From contig NZ_FNSN01000003.1 of assembly GCF_900105345.1 (NCBI RefSeq), positions 1,302,001 to 1,366,000 of the forward strand: a DNA stretch of 64,000 nt. The letters are read 5' to 3'. Origin of the DNA: Arthrobacter woluwensis. GTDB taxonomy: Bacteria > Actinomycetota > Actinomycetes > Actinomycetales > Micrococcaceae. This document shows, piece after piece, positions 15,618-26,625 of this stretch. Within the stretch, counting starts at the first letter, position 1, and the number at the start of each line of letters is the position of its first letter. The notes beneath the pieces were generated by a model, which was not told the DNA's origin, made no database searches, and saw only the letters and a program-made list of their open reading frames with translations. The position numbers were made by a program, and so were the translations under genes.

Positions 15618-16159
15618 GCGCCGTCGGACACCTCGAGGCATTGCATCGCAGCCCGGTGCACGGCTTCTCCAAGGAGACGGTGGAGTCGTTGCGGCTGCTG
15701 GAGGGGCAGGGTGTCGAGGGGGATGCCCATTGCGGGGTGACCGTTCAGCACCGGTCGCGGGTGGCGGCGGACCCCTCCCAGCCGAACCTCCGGCAGGTGC
15801 ATCTGATCCACGCCGAGCTCTTCGATGAGCTGCGTGCCGCGGGCTTCGCCGTGAAGCCGGGGGATCTGGGGGAGAACCTGACCACGAGGGGTGTGGATCT
15901 CCTGTCCCTTCCGGTGGGCACGCGGCTCGTCATGGGGGCGGCGGTCGTCACCGTCACGGGTCTGCGTAACCCCTGTCAGCAGATCAACGGCTTCCAGACC
16001 GGACTCCTGAAGCAGGTTCTGAAGGTCGACCGGGAGGGCAGTCCGGTCCGTCTGGCCGGGGTCATGGGCATCGTGTCGCGGGGTGGCGAGGTCTCGACCG
16101 GGGACGCCTTCGAAGTGCGGCTGCCGGCCGGCGAGCACTTTCCTTTGACACGGGTCTGA
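15614..16159 (+). CDS. MOSC domain protein (sulfur carrier-type)
   Basis: A 181-aa MOSC-domain protein. MOSC domains resemble the C-terminal part of molybdenum cofactor sulfurase and bind Moco or transfer sulfur through a conserved Cys, here in TGLRNPCQQINGFQ. Other family marks are GVEGDAHCG, a GDLGENLTT segment and SVGTRLxxG-like LPVGTRLVMG. Its ATG overlaps the stop of the small upstream gene. Its physiological substrate is unknown; roles in reduction of hydroxylated or N-oxide compounds are known for relatives. Confidence 0.88.
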   Translation: MSAVGHLEALHRSPVHGFSKETVESLRLLEGQGVEGDAHCGVTVQHRSRVAADPSQPNLRQVHLIHAELFDELRAAGFAVKPGDLGENLTTRGVDLLSLPVGTRLVMGAAVVTVTGLRNPCQQINGFQTGLLKQVLKVDREGSPVRLAGVMGIVSRGGEVSTGDAFEVRLPAGEHFPLTRV

Positions 16160-16453
16160 GACGCCTCGAGACGCTGAACTGCGCATTCGACAAGATGCCG
16201 GGGGAGCGGTCGAGATGTTGCGGCATACGGACGCATTGCGTCACTCGAGGTGACAATCAAGTCAACAACCCATTCGCGCGTAACAATCGGCCGGTCTGAG
16301 GATCACGGTTTGGCAACGGATGCCCACTGGGTGGACAAAATCAAGCTAAGCTTTCACGTTATGTAGGCCAAGTCACACCTGTGTGTCCTGGACCTCGTTC
16401 ATGGGAATCCGCGAGATTCCCCATCTCTACTCAGGAACTCCAAAGGAGGCGGA
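16160..16453. other. 294-bp intergenic region before the oligopeptide transporter
   Basis: No gene is seen. The region is AT-richer than its surroundings. Its right half holds the probable promoter of the ABC operon (TTGGCA near 16311 and AT-rich TTATGT-like boxes near 16358), and it ends with the strong AAAGGAGG site of the binding-protein gene. Confidence 0.5.
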
Positions 16454-18127
16454 ATGCGTTTCTCGCGCACTTCCAAGGCACTGGGCCTGGCGGTCCTCGC
16501 TGCATTGGCTCTGTCGGCGTGTGGCGGCGGCAGCACCAACGGTGGCGGGTCCACCGGCGGCGATGCGGATCCGAAGGGCATCGTGCGGGCATACAGCAAC
16601 GAGCCGCAGAACCCGTTGCTCCCCGGCCAGACCAACGAGGTCTTCGGTGGCCGCGTGGTCGATCTGCTCTTCGCAGGTCTCGTCAGCTACGACAGCAGCG
16701 GCAAGACCGTGAACGAGCTGGCCGAGTCGATCGAGTCCTCCGACTCGCAGAACTACACCATCAAGATCAAGTCGGGTCAGAAGTTCACCAACGGTGAGGC
16801 GATCACGGCCAAGACCTTCGTGGACTCCTGGAACTTCGAGGCACTGAGCACCAACGGCCAGTCCAACGGCAGCTTCTTCAGCTCCCTCGAGGGCTACGAC
16901 GCGGTGTCCGCGACCACCGGCACCGGTGACAACGCCAAGCCCGCTCCGAAGGCCCAGACCATGTCCGGCCTGAAGGTCGTCGATGACACCACCTTCACCG
17001 TCAAGCTGAAGCAGCCGGAGTCCGACTGGACCCAGCGTCTCGGTTACACCGTCTTCTTCCCGCTTCCCTCCGAGGCCATGAAGGACCCCAAGAAGTTCGG
17101 TCAGAGCCCCATCGGCAACGGCCCGTACAAGATGGCCGGCGCCGACGCCTGGCAGCACGACAAGCAGATCGCCCTCGTCAAGAACGACGACTACAAGGGC
17201 CCGCGTGAAGCCAAGAACGGCGGCGTGACCTTCGCGTTCTACACGAACTCCGACGCGGCTTACACCGACATCCAGGGCAACAACCTGGACGTGCTGGACG
17301 TCATCCCGTCCACCGCTCTCGCCACCTTCCAGCAGGACCTCGACGGCCGCGCGGCCAACAAGCCCAGCGCCCTCAACGGCACGCTGAACATCCCGGTGTA
17401 CCTGCCGGAGTTCCAGGGTGAGGCCGGTTCGCTCCGCCGCCAGGCCATCTCCCACGCGATCGACCGTGCGCAGATCACCAAGGTGATCTTCCACGACACC
17501 CGTACCCCGGCCAAGGAATTCACCGTTCCGTCCATGCTCGGCTACGACGCGAACATCCCGGGCAGCGATGTCCTGAACTTCGACGCCGCCAAGGCAAAGG
17601 ACCTGTGGGCCCAGGCCGACAAGGTCAAGCCGTGGGACGCCTCCAAGACCTTCACCATCGCGTACAACACCGACGGTGGAAACAAGGAGTGGGTCGACGC
17701 CGTCGCCAACCAGCTGAAGAACAACCTGGGCATCAAGGCCGAAGGCAAGCCGTACCCCAAGTTCGCCACCATGCTGGACGATCGCCTGAGCCGCAAGCTG
17801 ACCGGTGCCGTCCGCGCCGGCTGGCAGGCCGACTACCCGTCGATCTACAACTTCCTCGAGCCGACCCTCGGCACCAACGGCAGCTCCAACTACGAGAAGT
17901 ACTCGAACCCCGAGTTCGACAAGCTGCTCCTCGAAGGCGAAGCGGCCAAGACCCCTGAAGAGGGCGCCAAGGTCTTCAACAAGGCTCAGGAGATCCTGTT
18001 CAAGGACCTCCCGAACATCCCGCTGTGGTCCCAGAACCAGCCCATCGGCTGGAGCACCAGCGTGAACAACGTTGAGACCGACTGGCACGGTGTGATCGAG
18101 TACTACAAGGTCACCAAGAACAAGTAG
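16454..18127 (+). CDS. Oligopeptide/dipeptide ABC transporter substrate-binding lipoprotein
   Basis: A 557-aa family 5 extracellular solute-binding protein. The N-terminus is a lipoprotein signal (AVLAALALSACGGG, lipid on the Cys at ~24), so it is anchored on the outer face of the membrane. The mature chain has family landmarks: the SBP_bac_5 core with YTIKIKSGQKFTNGE, TPEAMKDPKKFGQSPIGNGPY-like text around 17090-17130, and a C-terminal half with LSRKLTGAVRAGWQADYPS and NPEFDKLL. AAAGGAGG lies before the ATG. It is the first gene of a four-gene operon and followed by a strong hairpin, which may keep its transcript more abundant than the membrane genes. Peptides are the likely ligand. Confidence 0.95.
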   Translation: MRFSRTSKALGLAVLAALALSACGGGSTNGGGSTGGDADPKGIVRAYSNEPQNPLLPGQTNEVFGGRVVDLLFAGLVSYDSSGKTVNELAESIESSDSQNYTIKIKSGQKFTNGEAITAKTFVDSWNFEALSTNGQSNGSFFSSLEGYDAVSATTGTGDNAKPAPKAQTMSGLKVVDDTTFTVKLKQPESDWTQRLGYTVFFPLPSEAMKDPKKFGQSPIGNGPYKMAGADAWQHDKQIALVKNDDYKGPREAKNGGVTFAFYTNSDAAYTDIQGNNLDVLDVIPSTALATFQQDLDGRAANKPSALNGTLNIPVYLPEFQGEAGSLRRQAISHAIDRAQITKVIFHDTRTPAKEFTVPSMLGYDANIPGSDVLNFDAAKAKDLWAQADKVKPWDASKTFTIAYNTDGGNKEWVDAVANQLKNNLGIKAEGKPYPKFATMLDDRLSRKLTGAVRAGWQADYPSIYNFLEPTLGTNGSSNYEKYSNPEFDKLLLEGEAAKTPEEGAKVFNKAQEILFKDLPNIPLWSQNQPIGWSTSVNNVETDWHGVIEYYKVTKNK

Positions 18128-18150
18128 GAATCCATCATCTGATGTAGTCC

Positions 18151-18210
18151 AACGCCGCAAGCGAGCGTAACCTGACTGCTGTTGTCTGGTTGCGCTCGCT
18201 TGTTGGCGTT
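18151..18210 (+). other. Intra-operon hairpin between binding protein and permease
   Basis: AACGCCGCAAGCGAGCGTAACC (18151-18172 without spaces: 22 nt) pairs with 18188-18210 with one bulge and one G-T pair, around a 15-nt loop. It has no T-run, so it is better explained as an mRNA-stabilising or partly terminating element than as a full terminator. Confidence 0.65.
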
Positions 18211-18268
18211 CATCTACGGAGAACTCCCTTATGAAAAACACGACTTCGATCAAGTTCAGGTGGCGCTC

Positions 18269-19198
18269 ATGCTCCGTTATCTAGGACGACGCCTCCTGCA
18301 GATCATCCCCGTCTTCTTCGGCGTGACGCTGCTCGTCTACGCCATGGTCTTCGCGGTCCCCGGTGATCCCATCCGTGCCATGTTCGGGGACAAGCAGCCC
18401 TCGGACGCCGTCATCAACGCACTGCGTGCGCAGTACAACCTCGATCAGCCTTTCTTCGTCCAGTACTTCCTGTTCCTGAAGAACCTGCTGTCCTTCAACC
18501 TCGGCGTGGACTTCACCGGCCGCCCCATCGCCGACATCCTGGCCCAGGTTTATCCCGTGACCATGCAGCTGGCCATCATGGCCCTTGTGATCGAGGCCGT
18601 CTTCGGCATCGCCGCGGGTCTCATCGCCGGTCTGAACAAGGGCAAGTTCTTCGACGCCACGCTGCTGGTGTTCTCCCTGCTCTTGATCTCCGTTCCGACG
18701 TTCGTGATCGGCTTCGTCCTGCAGCTGGTGATCGGTCTGCAACTCGGCTGGGCACGCCCCACCGTGGGGTCGACGGTGGACTTCAATTCGCTGATTCTGC
18801 CGGCCATCGTGCTCGCTTCCGTCTCCTTCGCCTATGTCCTTCGCCTGACGAGGACCTCCGTGGCGGAAGGCATGGACGCGGATTACGTCCGGACGGCCAC
18901 GGCCAAGGGTCTGTCCCGCGGCCGGGTCATCTCCGTGCACGTGCTGCGTAACTCGCTCATCCCCGTCGTGACCTTCCTGGGCGCGGATCTGGGCAACCTC
19001 ATGGGCGGCGCGATCGTCACCGAGGCCATCTTCAATGTCCCGGGTGTCGGCAACAAGCTGTACCAGTCCATCATCCGTGGTGAGGGGCCGACGATCGTGG
19101 CCATCGTGAGCCTCCTCGTCCTGGTCTTCGTCATCTCCAACCTGATCGTCGACCTGCTGTACGCCTGGCTTGATCCGAGGATTCGCTATGACAAATAA
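18269..19198 (+). CDS. Oligopeptide/dipeptide ABC transporter permease (DppB/OppB type)
   Basis: A 309-aa inner-membrane permease with six predicted helices. The family pattern is complete: MLRYLGRRLLQIIPVFFGVTL at the start, VPGDPIRAMFG in the first periplasmic loop, and the EAA cytoplasmic loop ATAKGLSRGRVISVHVLRNS. The ATG at 18269 was preferred over the frame's start at 18182 because AGGTGG lies 5 nt upstream and DppB-like proteins begin at this point; the upstream codons would read through the hairpin. The end overlaps the next permease gene by 11 nt. Confidence 0.93.
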   Translation: MLRYLGRRLLQIIPVFFGVTLLVYAMVFAVPGDPIRAMFGDKQPSDAVINALRAQYNLDQPFFVQYFLFLKNLLSFNLGVDFTGRPIADILAQVYPVTMQLAIMALVIEAVFGIAAGLIAGLNKGKFFDATLLVFSLLLISVPTFVIGFVLQLVIGLQLGWARPTVGSTVDFNSLILPAIVLASVSFAYVLRLTRTSVAEGMDADYVRTATAKGLSRGRVISVHVLRNSLIPVVTFLGADLGNLMGGAIVTEAIFNVPGVGNKLYQSIIRGEGPTIVAIVSLLVLVFVISNLIVDLLYAWLDPRIRYDK

Positions 19199-20149
19199 GA
19201 ACAACCACCGCGTGATCGAGCACTACGTCGCCCCGCTGGATGAGACGCCCCTGGCGGCCGTCGACAGCACAGTGGCGGACGCCGCTCCGAGCAGCCTGTG
19301 GAAGGAGGCCTGGGTCAATCTCCGGACCCGGCCGCTCTTCATCGTCTCGGCGATCCTGATCGTCCTGATCGCCGTCGTGTCGATCTTCCCGCAGCTGTTC
19401 ACCTCTCTCGACCCGAGCAAGCCGAACTTCTGTGATCTGGGAGCCGCCCTTCAGGGACCCTCCGGCGGACATCCGTTCGGCACGGACGGCCAGGGCTGTG
19501 ACATCTACGCCAAGACCATCTACGGTGCCCGGGCTTCGGTCTCCGTGGGCATCCTGACCACGTTGTTCGTGGTGATCATCGGCGGCATCCTGGGCGCCAT
19601 CGCCGGCTTCTTCGGCGGCTGGGTGGACTCGGTGCTCGCCCGTCTGGGTGATATCTTCTTCGCTCTGCCCCTGGTACTCGGCGCCCTGGTGGTCTTCCAG
19701 ATGCCTCTCTTCCGGGATCACCGCGGAATCCTGTCCGTCGTCGCGGTCCTTTCCCTGCTCGGCTGGCCGAACATCGCCCGCATCACCCGCGGTGCTGTCC
19801 TGTCCGTGCGGAACGCCGATTACATCACCGCCTCGACCGCCCTGGGTGTGAGCCGCTGGGGTTCCCTCATCCGCCACGCGCTGCCGAACTCCCTCGCGCC
19901 GATCATCGTGGTCGCCACGGTGAGCCTGGGCACGTTCATCGTGGCCGAGGCGACGCTGTCCTTCCTCGGTATCGGTCTCCCGCAGGAGCTGCTGTCCTGG
20001 GGCCAGGCCATCTCTGACGCCCGGACCCAGCTGAGGACCAACCCCTCGGTGCTCCTGTACCCGTCGGCAGCTCTCTGCATCACCGTGCTCAGCTTCATCA
20101 TGCTCGGCGACGCTCTGCGGGACGCCCTTGACCCCAAAGCGAGGAAGAA

Positions 20150-20153
<4 letters not shown>
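19188..20153 (+). CDS. Oligopeptide/dipeptide ABC transporter permease (DppC/OppC type)
   Basis: A 321-aa permease, the DppC/OppC partner. After a hydrophilic N-terminus of ~45 residues comes the first helix (PLFIVSAILIVLIAVVSIF), then HPFGTDGQGCDIYAKTIYGAR, the typical loop of this subfamily, and the EAA loop ASTALGVSRWGSLIRHALPNS. The ATG at 19188 overlaps the dppB stop by 11 nt. Its own end overlaps the ATPase gene by 4 nt (GTGA), so translation of the three genes is coupled. Confidence 0.94.
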
Positions 20154-21877
<1,724 letters not shown>

Positions 21878-21896
21878 CCAGTCACGGCCTGAGAGA

Positions 21897-21932
21897 GGAC
21901 GGGGTCCCACCGGTTTCGGTGGGACCCCGTCC
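21897..21932 (+). terminator. Intrinsic terminator of the peptide transporter operon
   Basis: A perfect 15-bp GC-rich stem (21897-21911 with 21918-21932), loop GGTTTC, followed by TTT. It also faces the end of the convergent SGNH gene. Confidence 0.9.
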
Positions 21933-21980
21933 TTTGCCGTTGTCACGGCGTGATGTGCTCGGCGGCCCGTGCCGCCGCGG

Positions 21981-22751
21981 TCAGCGGTTTTCGAGCGCCC
22001 GCGAAAGGTGCTCCGCGAACACCGGGGTCAGACGCTGGTGCCCACTCGGCTTCAGGTGCACGCCGTCGGCCATGTCGTTCTTGAGGCCGTAGGTGGACAC
22101 CCAGCCGCCGGCGTCGACGAAGGGGATCTTGAGCTCTTCGGCGGTTCTGGCGAGCAGCGAGTCGACCACGAGCCGCCGCCCGCCGCCGTCGTTCGCCGAA
22201 CGGGAGAGCACCCCCACCATCACCAGACGGGACCCGGGGTAGCGGTGGTGGAGCAGGTATGCGAGCTGTCGGGCGTTCTGCGAGACCTCCGACAGCTGCT
22301 TCCCCTGATTCGCGTCATTGCCGCCACCCTGGAGGACGATCAGCTCCGGAGCGAAGGGCGGGAGCTTCCAGACACCGCGCCGGTACGACTGGAGGTAGTT
22401 CGCGGCGCGGGGCCTGCTCGCGGCGTAGCCGGTGCCACCCGCGCCCACCCAGGTGACCGAGTACCCCAGGCTGGCGAGGCCCCGACGGGGCCACGTGTCC
22501 TCGCCGGAAACGCCCGCCGCGCCGGCGGACTGCGAATCACCGACCAGAAGCGCAGTGCCCTTCCGCACGCCGTCGGGCCCGGGCAGGTCGACGACGGCGG
22601 TGCCCCGGCCTGCGCTGACCCCGCTCCCGGCCACCTGGGCCGACGAGGTGTGGGCGGGGGAGAGGGGGGCCTTCTCGCTCACGATGTTCGAGCCCGCCAC
22701 GAGGGCGAGTGCGGCCGCGGAAAGGGCGACGCGGCGGAAGGCGATGTTCAC
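21981..22751 (-). CDS. Secreted SGNH/GDSL-type esterase
   Basis: A 256-aa exported hydrolase. An N-terminal signal peptide (RRVALSAAALALVAGSN) is followed by the SGNH blocks: LLVGDSQSAGAAG with the nucleophile Ser, the GGxxG-like VGAGGTGYAA, GGGNDANQGKQ (oxyanion Asn), and DGVHLKPSGHQ with the catalytic Asp and His. The start was set at GTG 22751, which has AAGGAA 6 nt upstream, not at the ATG 10 codons earlier. Substrate is unknown; such enzymes remove acyl groups from polysaccharides or lipids. It stands alone between the transporter operon and typA. Confidence 0.85.
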   Translation of the reverse strand: MNIAFRRVALSAAALALVAGSNIVSEKAPLSPAHTSSAQVAGSGVSAGRGTAVVDLPGPDGVRKGTALLVGDSQSAGAAGVSGEDTWPRRGLASLGYSVTWVGAGGTGYAASRPRAANYLQSYRRGVWKLPPFAPELIVLQGGGNDANQGKQLSEVSQNARQLAYLLHHRYPGSRLVMVGVLSRSANDGGGRRLVVDSLLARTAEELKIPFVDAGGWVSTYGLKNDMADGVHLKPSGHQRLTPVFAEHLSRALENR

Positions 22752-23101
22752 GGTGTTCCTTAGATGGGGGGTGGCCTGCAATTCAGTGTGAGGCCCGCGG
22801 ATGAGGTTTGACCAGTCGTTGGGCGTATCGAAATGATCACATCCTGTCCGCCTCGACCTGGGGCGGGAAGCGCCTGACGTCGGAGGACGCCGCGGCGAGG
22901 GAACCGACCGGCTGGAGAGGCCCCTCGCAGCCCCTTCAGCCGCGGGATTTCCGGCTTGTCCGACAGCCCTTGTGCAAACCGGTAGAATTGTCGTGGAAGG
23001 GCTGTGGTGTCCTCCCCCTGCTTTGTGCCCCGTCGCTGGACAAGTGATCCGCGGGCACGGAATTCACTGTCTTGTCGTCGTTGAAACGAGTCGAAAACCG
23101 C
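22752..23101. other. 350-bp intergenic region before typA
   Basis: No gene is supported. The typA -10 (TAGAAT, 22983-22988) is the only clear signal, which leaves a 5' leader of about 105 nt. A run of weak frames here has poor codon use. Confidence 0.5.
22983..22988 (+). promoter_or_regulatory. -10 element of typA
   Basis: TAGAAT in the AT-rich stretch GGTAGAATTG. The start of typA lies 114 bp further, so the mRNA has a leader. Confidence 0.55.
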
Positions 23102-25009
23102 ATGTCCGAAAACACTGCCTCGCGTTCTGATCTGCGCAATGTCGCAATCGTCGCCCACGTTGACCATGGCAAGACCACGCTCGTGGACGCCATGCTCCGT
23201 CAGACGAACTCCTTCGCCTCCCACGGCGAGGTCGAGGACCGCGTCATGGACTCTGGTGACCTTGAACGTGAAAAGGGCATCACCATCCTGGCCAAGAACA
23301 CCACGGTGGCCTACAACGGTCCCGCCTCCAACGGCGAGACCATCACCATCAACGTGATCGACACCCCGGGTCACGCCGACTTCGGTGGCGAGGTGGAGCG
23401 CGGTCTGTCCATGGTCGACGGCGTCGTGCTGCTCGTGGACGCCTCCGAGGGCCCGCTGCCGCAGACCCGCTTCGTGCTCCGCAAGGCTCTGGCCGCCCAC
23501 AAGCCGGTCATCCTCCTGGTCAACAAGACCGACCGTCCCGATGCCCGCATCGAAGAGGTCGTCCACGAGTCCATGGACCTCCTCCTGGGCCTCGCCTCCG
23601 ACCTGGCCGACGAGGTTCCGGACTTGGACCTGGACAAGGTCCTCGAAGTCCCCGTCGTCTACGCCGCGGCCAAGGTGGGGCGCGCCTCCACCGAGCAGCC
23701 CGCCGACGGCACCGCTCCGGAGAACGAGGACCTGGAGCCGCTCTTCAAGACGATCATCGATCACATCCCGGCGCCGACCTACAACCCGGACGGCGTGCTG
23801 CAGGCCCACGTGACCAACCTGGACGCCTCCCCGTTCCTCGGCCGTCTTGCACTGCTCCGCATCTACAACGGCACCCTCCGCAAGGGCCAGCAGGTCGCCT
23901 GGGCCCGTCAGGACGGCACCCTCAAGACCGTCAAGATCACCGAACTCCTCGCCACCAAGGCCCTGGAGCGCGTTCCGGCCGAGTCCGCAGGCCCCGGTGA
24001 GATCGTCGCCGTCGCAGGTATCGAGGACATCACCATCGGTGAGACCCTGACCGATCTGGAGAACCCGCAGCCGCTGCCGCTCATCAAGGTGGACGACCCC
24101 GCGATCTCCATGACCATCGGTATCAACACCTCCCCGCTGGCCGGCAAGGTCAAGGGCGCCAAGGTGACGGCCCGCCAGGTCAAGGACCGGCTGGACAAGG
24201 AACTGATCGGTAACGTCTCTCTCCGCGTCCTGCCGACCGAGCGTCCGGACGCCTGGGAGGTCCAGGGCCGTGGTGAGCTCGCGCTGGCCATCCTCGTGGA
24301 GCAGATGCGCCGCGAAGGCTTCGAGCTGACCGTGGGCAAGCCGCAGGTGGTCACCAAGACCATCGACGGCAAGGTCCACGAGCCGATGGAGCACATGACC
24401 ATCGACGTGCCCGAGGAGTTCCTCGGCGCGGTCACCCAGCTCATGGCCGCCCGCAAGGGCCGCATGACCAACATGGCGAACCACGGCACCGGCTGGTGCC
24501 GCATGGAGTTCATCGTCCCGGCCCGTGGCCTGATCGGTTTCCGCACCAAGTTCCTCACCGACACCCGCGGCGCCGGTATCGCGTCGTCCATCGCCGAGGG
24601 CTACGAGCCGTGGGCCGGTCCGATCGAGTACCGCACCAACGGTTCCATGGTGGCCGACCGTGCCGGTGTGGTGACGCCGTTCGCCATGATCAACCTGCAG
24701 GAGCGTGGCTCCTTCTTCGTCAAGCCCACCTCCGAGGTGTACGAGGGCATGATCGTCGGCGAGAACTCTCGCGCCGACGACATGGACGTCAACATCACCA
24801 AGGAGAAGAAGCTCACCAACATGCGTGCGGCTTCCTCGGACTCCTTCGAGAACCTCACGCCGCCGCGTGAGCTGACCCTGGAGGAATCCCTCGAGTTCGC
24901 CCGCGAGGACGAGTGCGTGGAGATCACTCCCGAGGACATCCGCATCCGCAAGGTGATCCTGGACTCCAACGAGCGTCTGAAGGCCGCCCGCGCCCGCGCG
25001 CGTTCCTGA
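23102..25009 (+). CDS. typA: Translational GTPase TypA/BipA
   Basis: A 635-aa ribosome-associated GTPase that supports 50S assembly and growth under stress. G-domain motifs: AHVDHGKTT (P-loop), [13 protein letters not shown] (switch I), DTPGHADF (G3), NKTD (G4). EF-G-like domains II, III and V and the BipA-specific C-terminal domain follow ([20 protein letters not shown], then [16 protein letters not shown]). The ATG at 23102 was chosen; the TTG at 23072 in the same frame adds ten non-family residues. No strong SD is seen. A 19-20-bp hairpin with T-run follows. Confidence 0.97.
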   Translation: MSENTASRSDLRNVAIVAHVDHGKTTLVDAMLRQTNSFASHGEVEDRVMDSGDLEREKGITILAKNTTVAYNGPASNGETITINVIDTPGHADFGGEVERGLSMVDGVVLLVDASEGPLPQTRFVLRKALAAHKPVILLVNKTDRPDARIEEVVHESMDLLLGLASDLADEVPDLDLDKVLEVPVVYAAAKVGRASTEQPADGTAPENEDLEPLFKTIIDHIPAPTYNPDGVLQAHVTNLDASPFLGRLALLRIYNGTLRKGQQVAWARQDGTLKTVKITELLATKALERVPAESAGPGEIVAVAGIEDITIGETLTDLENPQPLPLIKVDDPAISMTIGINTSPLAGKVKGAKVTARQVKDRLDKELIGNVSLRVLPTERPDAWEVQGRGELALAILVEQMRREGFELTVGKPQVVTKTIDGKVHEPMEHMTIDVPEEFLGAVTQLMAARKGRMTNMANHGTGWCRMEFIVPARGLIGFRTKFLTDTRGAGIASSIAEGYEPWAGPIEYRTNGSMVADRAGVVTPFAMINLQERGSFFVKPTSEVYEGMIVGENSRADDMDVNITKEKKLTNMRAASSDSFENLTPPRELTLEESLEFAREDECVEITPEDIRIRKVILDSNERLKAARARARS

Positions 25010-25024
25010 TCACGGTCTGAGCTG

Positions 25025-25070
25025 AGGCGCCGTGCGCCATGGAGGCGAGTCTCCATGGCGCACGGCGCCT
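25025..25070 (+). terminator. Intrinsic terminator after typA
   Basis: A perfect 20-bp stem (25025-25044 with 25051-25070), 6-nt loop GCGAGT, then TT. It lies between typA and the convergent lipoprotein gene and works in either direction. Confidence 0.9.
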
Positions 25071-25129
25071 TTGTCATGTCCTGCGGCGGCTCGTCGGATC
25101 CTGGCCCGTGCCGGCCCTGGACGGGGTTG

Positions 25130-25615
25130 TCAGAGCACCTTCAGGGTGAGCGTGACACCCTCCGGGGTGCAGAGCCCGGAGGCCCGCAGGAAGTGCTGCG
25201 ACACGAGGTCCTTGTCCTGTTTGCTGGGGCCGTCGCCCTCACCGGCGGCCTTGCCCTGATACGCCAGCACCACGACGCTCATGGACTTGTACAACCCCTG
25301 CAGATCGTAGGGAACGGCGTCCGAAGCCCGATCGAATTCGTCCCAGAGGTCGAGAAGCCCCTTCTTGTCCGTCGGCTGCAGACCGGCGAGCTTCTCATCG
25401 AGGGTGTTGAACTTCTCGCAGCCTTCCTTCAGGCTGAGGGCGCCGGTGCTCGCGGAGGGGCTGCCGGCGCTGTCGGATGGCGAGGATCCGTCGCCCGGCG
25501 TGGTGGCGGCCTCGCTCGGCCCGCTGGAGGCCGGAGCGGGGAGCGGTATCGTCGGGGCACAGGCCGCGAGCAGGGGGATGAGTGCGATTGCGGGCCAGAT
25601 CGGGGTCTTCTTCAT
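25130..25615 (-). CDS. Putative lipoprotein of unknown function
   Basis: A 161-aa exported lipoprotein: signal with lipobox LLAAC at residue ~19, then a Ser/Pro/Thr/Gly-rich spacer of about 40 residues, then a small helical domain (LKEGCEKFNTLDEKLAGL onward) with two Cys residues that could form a disulfide (GCEKF and GLCTPEG). AAAAGG lies 6 nt before the ATG. No family is recognised. It is convergent with typA and divergent from the DUF3592 gene. Confidence 0.8.
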   Translation of the reverse strand: MKKTPIWPAIALIPLLAACAPTIPLPAPASSGPSEAATTPGDGSSPSDSAGSPSASTGALSLKEGCEKFNTLDEKLAGLQPTDKKGLLDLWDEFDRASDAVPYDLQGLYKSMSVVVLAYQGKAAGEGDGPSKQDKDLVSQHFLRASGLCTPEGVTLTLKVL

Positions 25616-25776
25616 GGTGCCTTTTCTGCCGGTCGTGGTCTGGGCGGTGCGGTACTGTGGGCCACGCTACCGGGACCGCCCGGCCCGCGCATGTCAGCAG
25701 AATGGGGAGCCCTGCCCGTCCGCCCGTCAAGGGGCCCCAGGGTGAACCTGGGACCCGGTGAGGAGAGGAATCGCAC

Positions 25777-26211
25777 ATGTCGACCGTTCAGACCGTCGCT
25801 TGGGGCATCTGGGGAGCTTTCGTCCTCCTGATGGTGGTCGTCTCCGTGGTCCAAGTGCTCGCTTTGCGACGGCGGGAGCGGGGCATGCGCGAATGGCCAC
25901 GGGTCCAGGCCGTGGTGGTCGGGCACAAGGAGGGCCCCGGCGTCGGTGACGCCGGTGACGGCCCGGCACGGTACTTCCCGATCTACCAGTTCCAAGGCCC
26001 TGACGGCCGGGTGCTCCAAGGGCGTGCCCTGCGGGGCGGGCCGAGCCCGTACCCGCTGGGAAGTGCGCTCGAGATCTGCGTCAATCCGCAGAAGCCCAGC
26101 GAGTCCTATGTGATCGAGAAGACGAGCAAGGTCCTGCTCGGCTGCACCCTGGTGTTCGCGGTGGTCTTCCTGATCGGATCGTTCTTCTTCCTCAGGATCC
26201 TCCTGGGCTGA
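25777..26211 (+). CDS. DUF3592-like membrane protein
   Basis: A 144-aa protein with one transmembrane helix at each end (residues ~8-30 and ~120-142) around an extracytoplasmic beta domain of about 85 residues. That domain has DUF3592 features: RVQAVVVGHKEG, a YFPIYQFQGPDGRVLQG strand pair, and LEICVNPQKPSESYV. GAGGAGAGG lies before the ATG. DUF3592 proteins have no known biochemical role. It stands alone in its direction between the lipoprotein and the SH3-like gene. Confidence 0.78.
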   Translation: MSTVQTVAWGIWGAFVLLMVVVSVVQVLALRRRERGMREWPRVQAVVVGHKEGPGVGDAGDGPARYFPIYQFQGPDGRVLQGRALRGGPSPYPLGSALEICVNPQKPSESYVIEKTSKVLLGCTLVFAVVFLIGSFFFLRILLG

Positions 26212-26247
26212 CGGGCCGGCGCTCCAGGATGCCGTCCGGGAACGGCG

Positions 26248-26505
26248 TCAGAACCGCGGCGCGCGGCGCGCGGGCGGCGGCGGGACGGGCTTGGCCAGGG
26301 TCACGCGGTCCAGCGGGATGCTGATCTCGCCGCTCCGCCCGGTGACGACGATGCGCGGACTCACGACGGCGACGTCGTCCCGCGCGGTCAGCTCGCCGAG
26401 AGCGTCGCTGAGGGCTCCGTCGTCGAGCCGGAAGCGCACGACCACCCGGGTGCCCAAGGGGGCGCTGAGCAGCAGGGGAACGCCCCGGAGTGTGGAGAAC
26501 GACAC
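26248..26505 (-). CDS. SH3-like small protein related to the N-terminus of actinobacterial GNAT proteins
   Basis: An 85-aa all-beta protein. Its pattern (LGTRVVVRFRLDDGALSDALGEL, a middle strand pair, then IPLDRVTLAKPVPPPPARR) matches the SH3-like N-terminal module that precedes the acetyltransferase domain in proteins of the Rv0428c type, as I recall; here the module stands alone. The start was set at GTG 26505 because TACGAT lies exactly 6 nt upstream, the leaderless pattern of this window; the ATG at 26529 would place the -10 inside the coding region. It is divergent from fdxA. No enzyme activity is expected. Confidence 0.75.
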   Translation of the reverse strand: MSFSTLRGVPLLLSAPLGTRVVVRFRLDDGALSDALGELTARDDVAVVSPRIVVTGRSGEISIPLDRVTLAKPVPPPPARRAPRF

Positions 26506-26511
26506 GCCTCC

Positions 26512-26517
26512 ATCGTA
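26512..26517 (-). promoter_or_regulatory. -10 element of the SH3-like gene
   Basis: On the minus strand TACGAT is separated by GGAGGC (6 nt) from the GTG at 26505. Confidence 0.65.
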
Positions 26518-26625
26518 GAGCGACGTCATCCTCTTCGGTGAAGTGACCTCCGGGGTAATACAGTGGAGTCCAACGGAGGAACGCCTGCGGGACACGGGCA
26601 CCGTTATCGGAAGGAATATGGGAAC

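Noticed and set aside
23072-23101. TTG start for typA ten codons upstream
   Set aside because: No ribosome-binding site, and the extra residues (SSLKRVENR) are absent from the family.
26563-26625. Earlier ATG for fdxA
   Set aside because: The extension MESNGGTPAGHGHRYRKEYGN is not found in ferredoxins, and AAGGA before GTG 26626 fits better.
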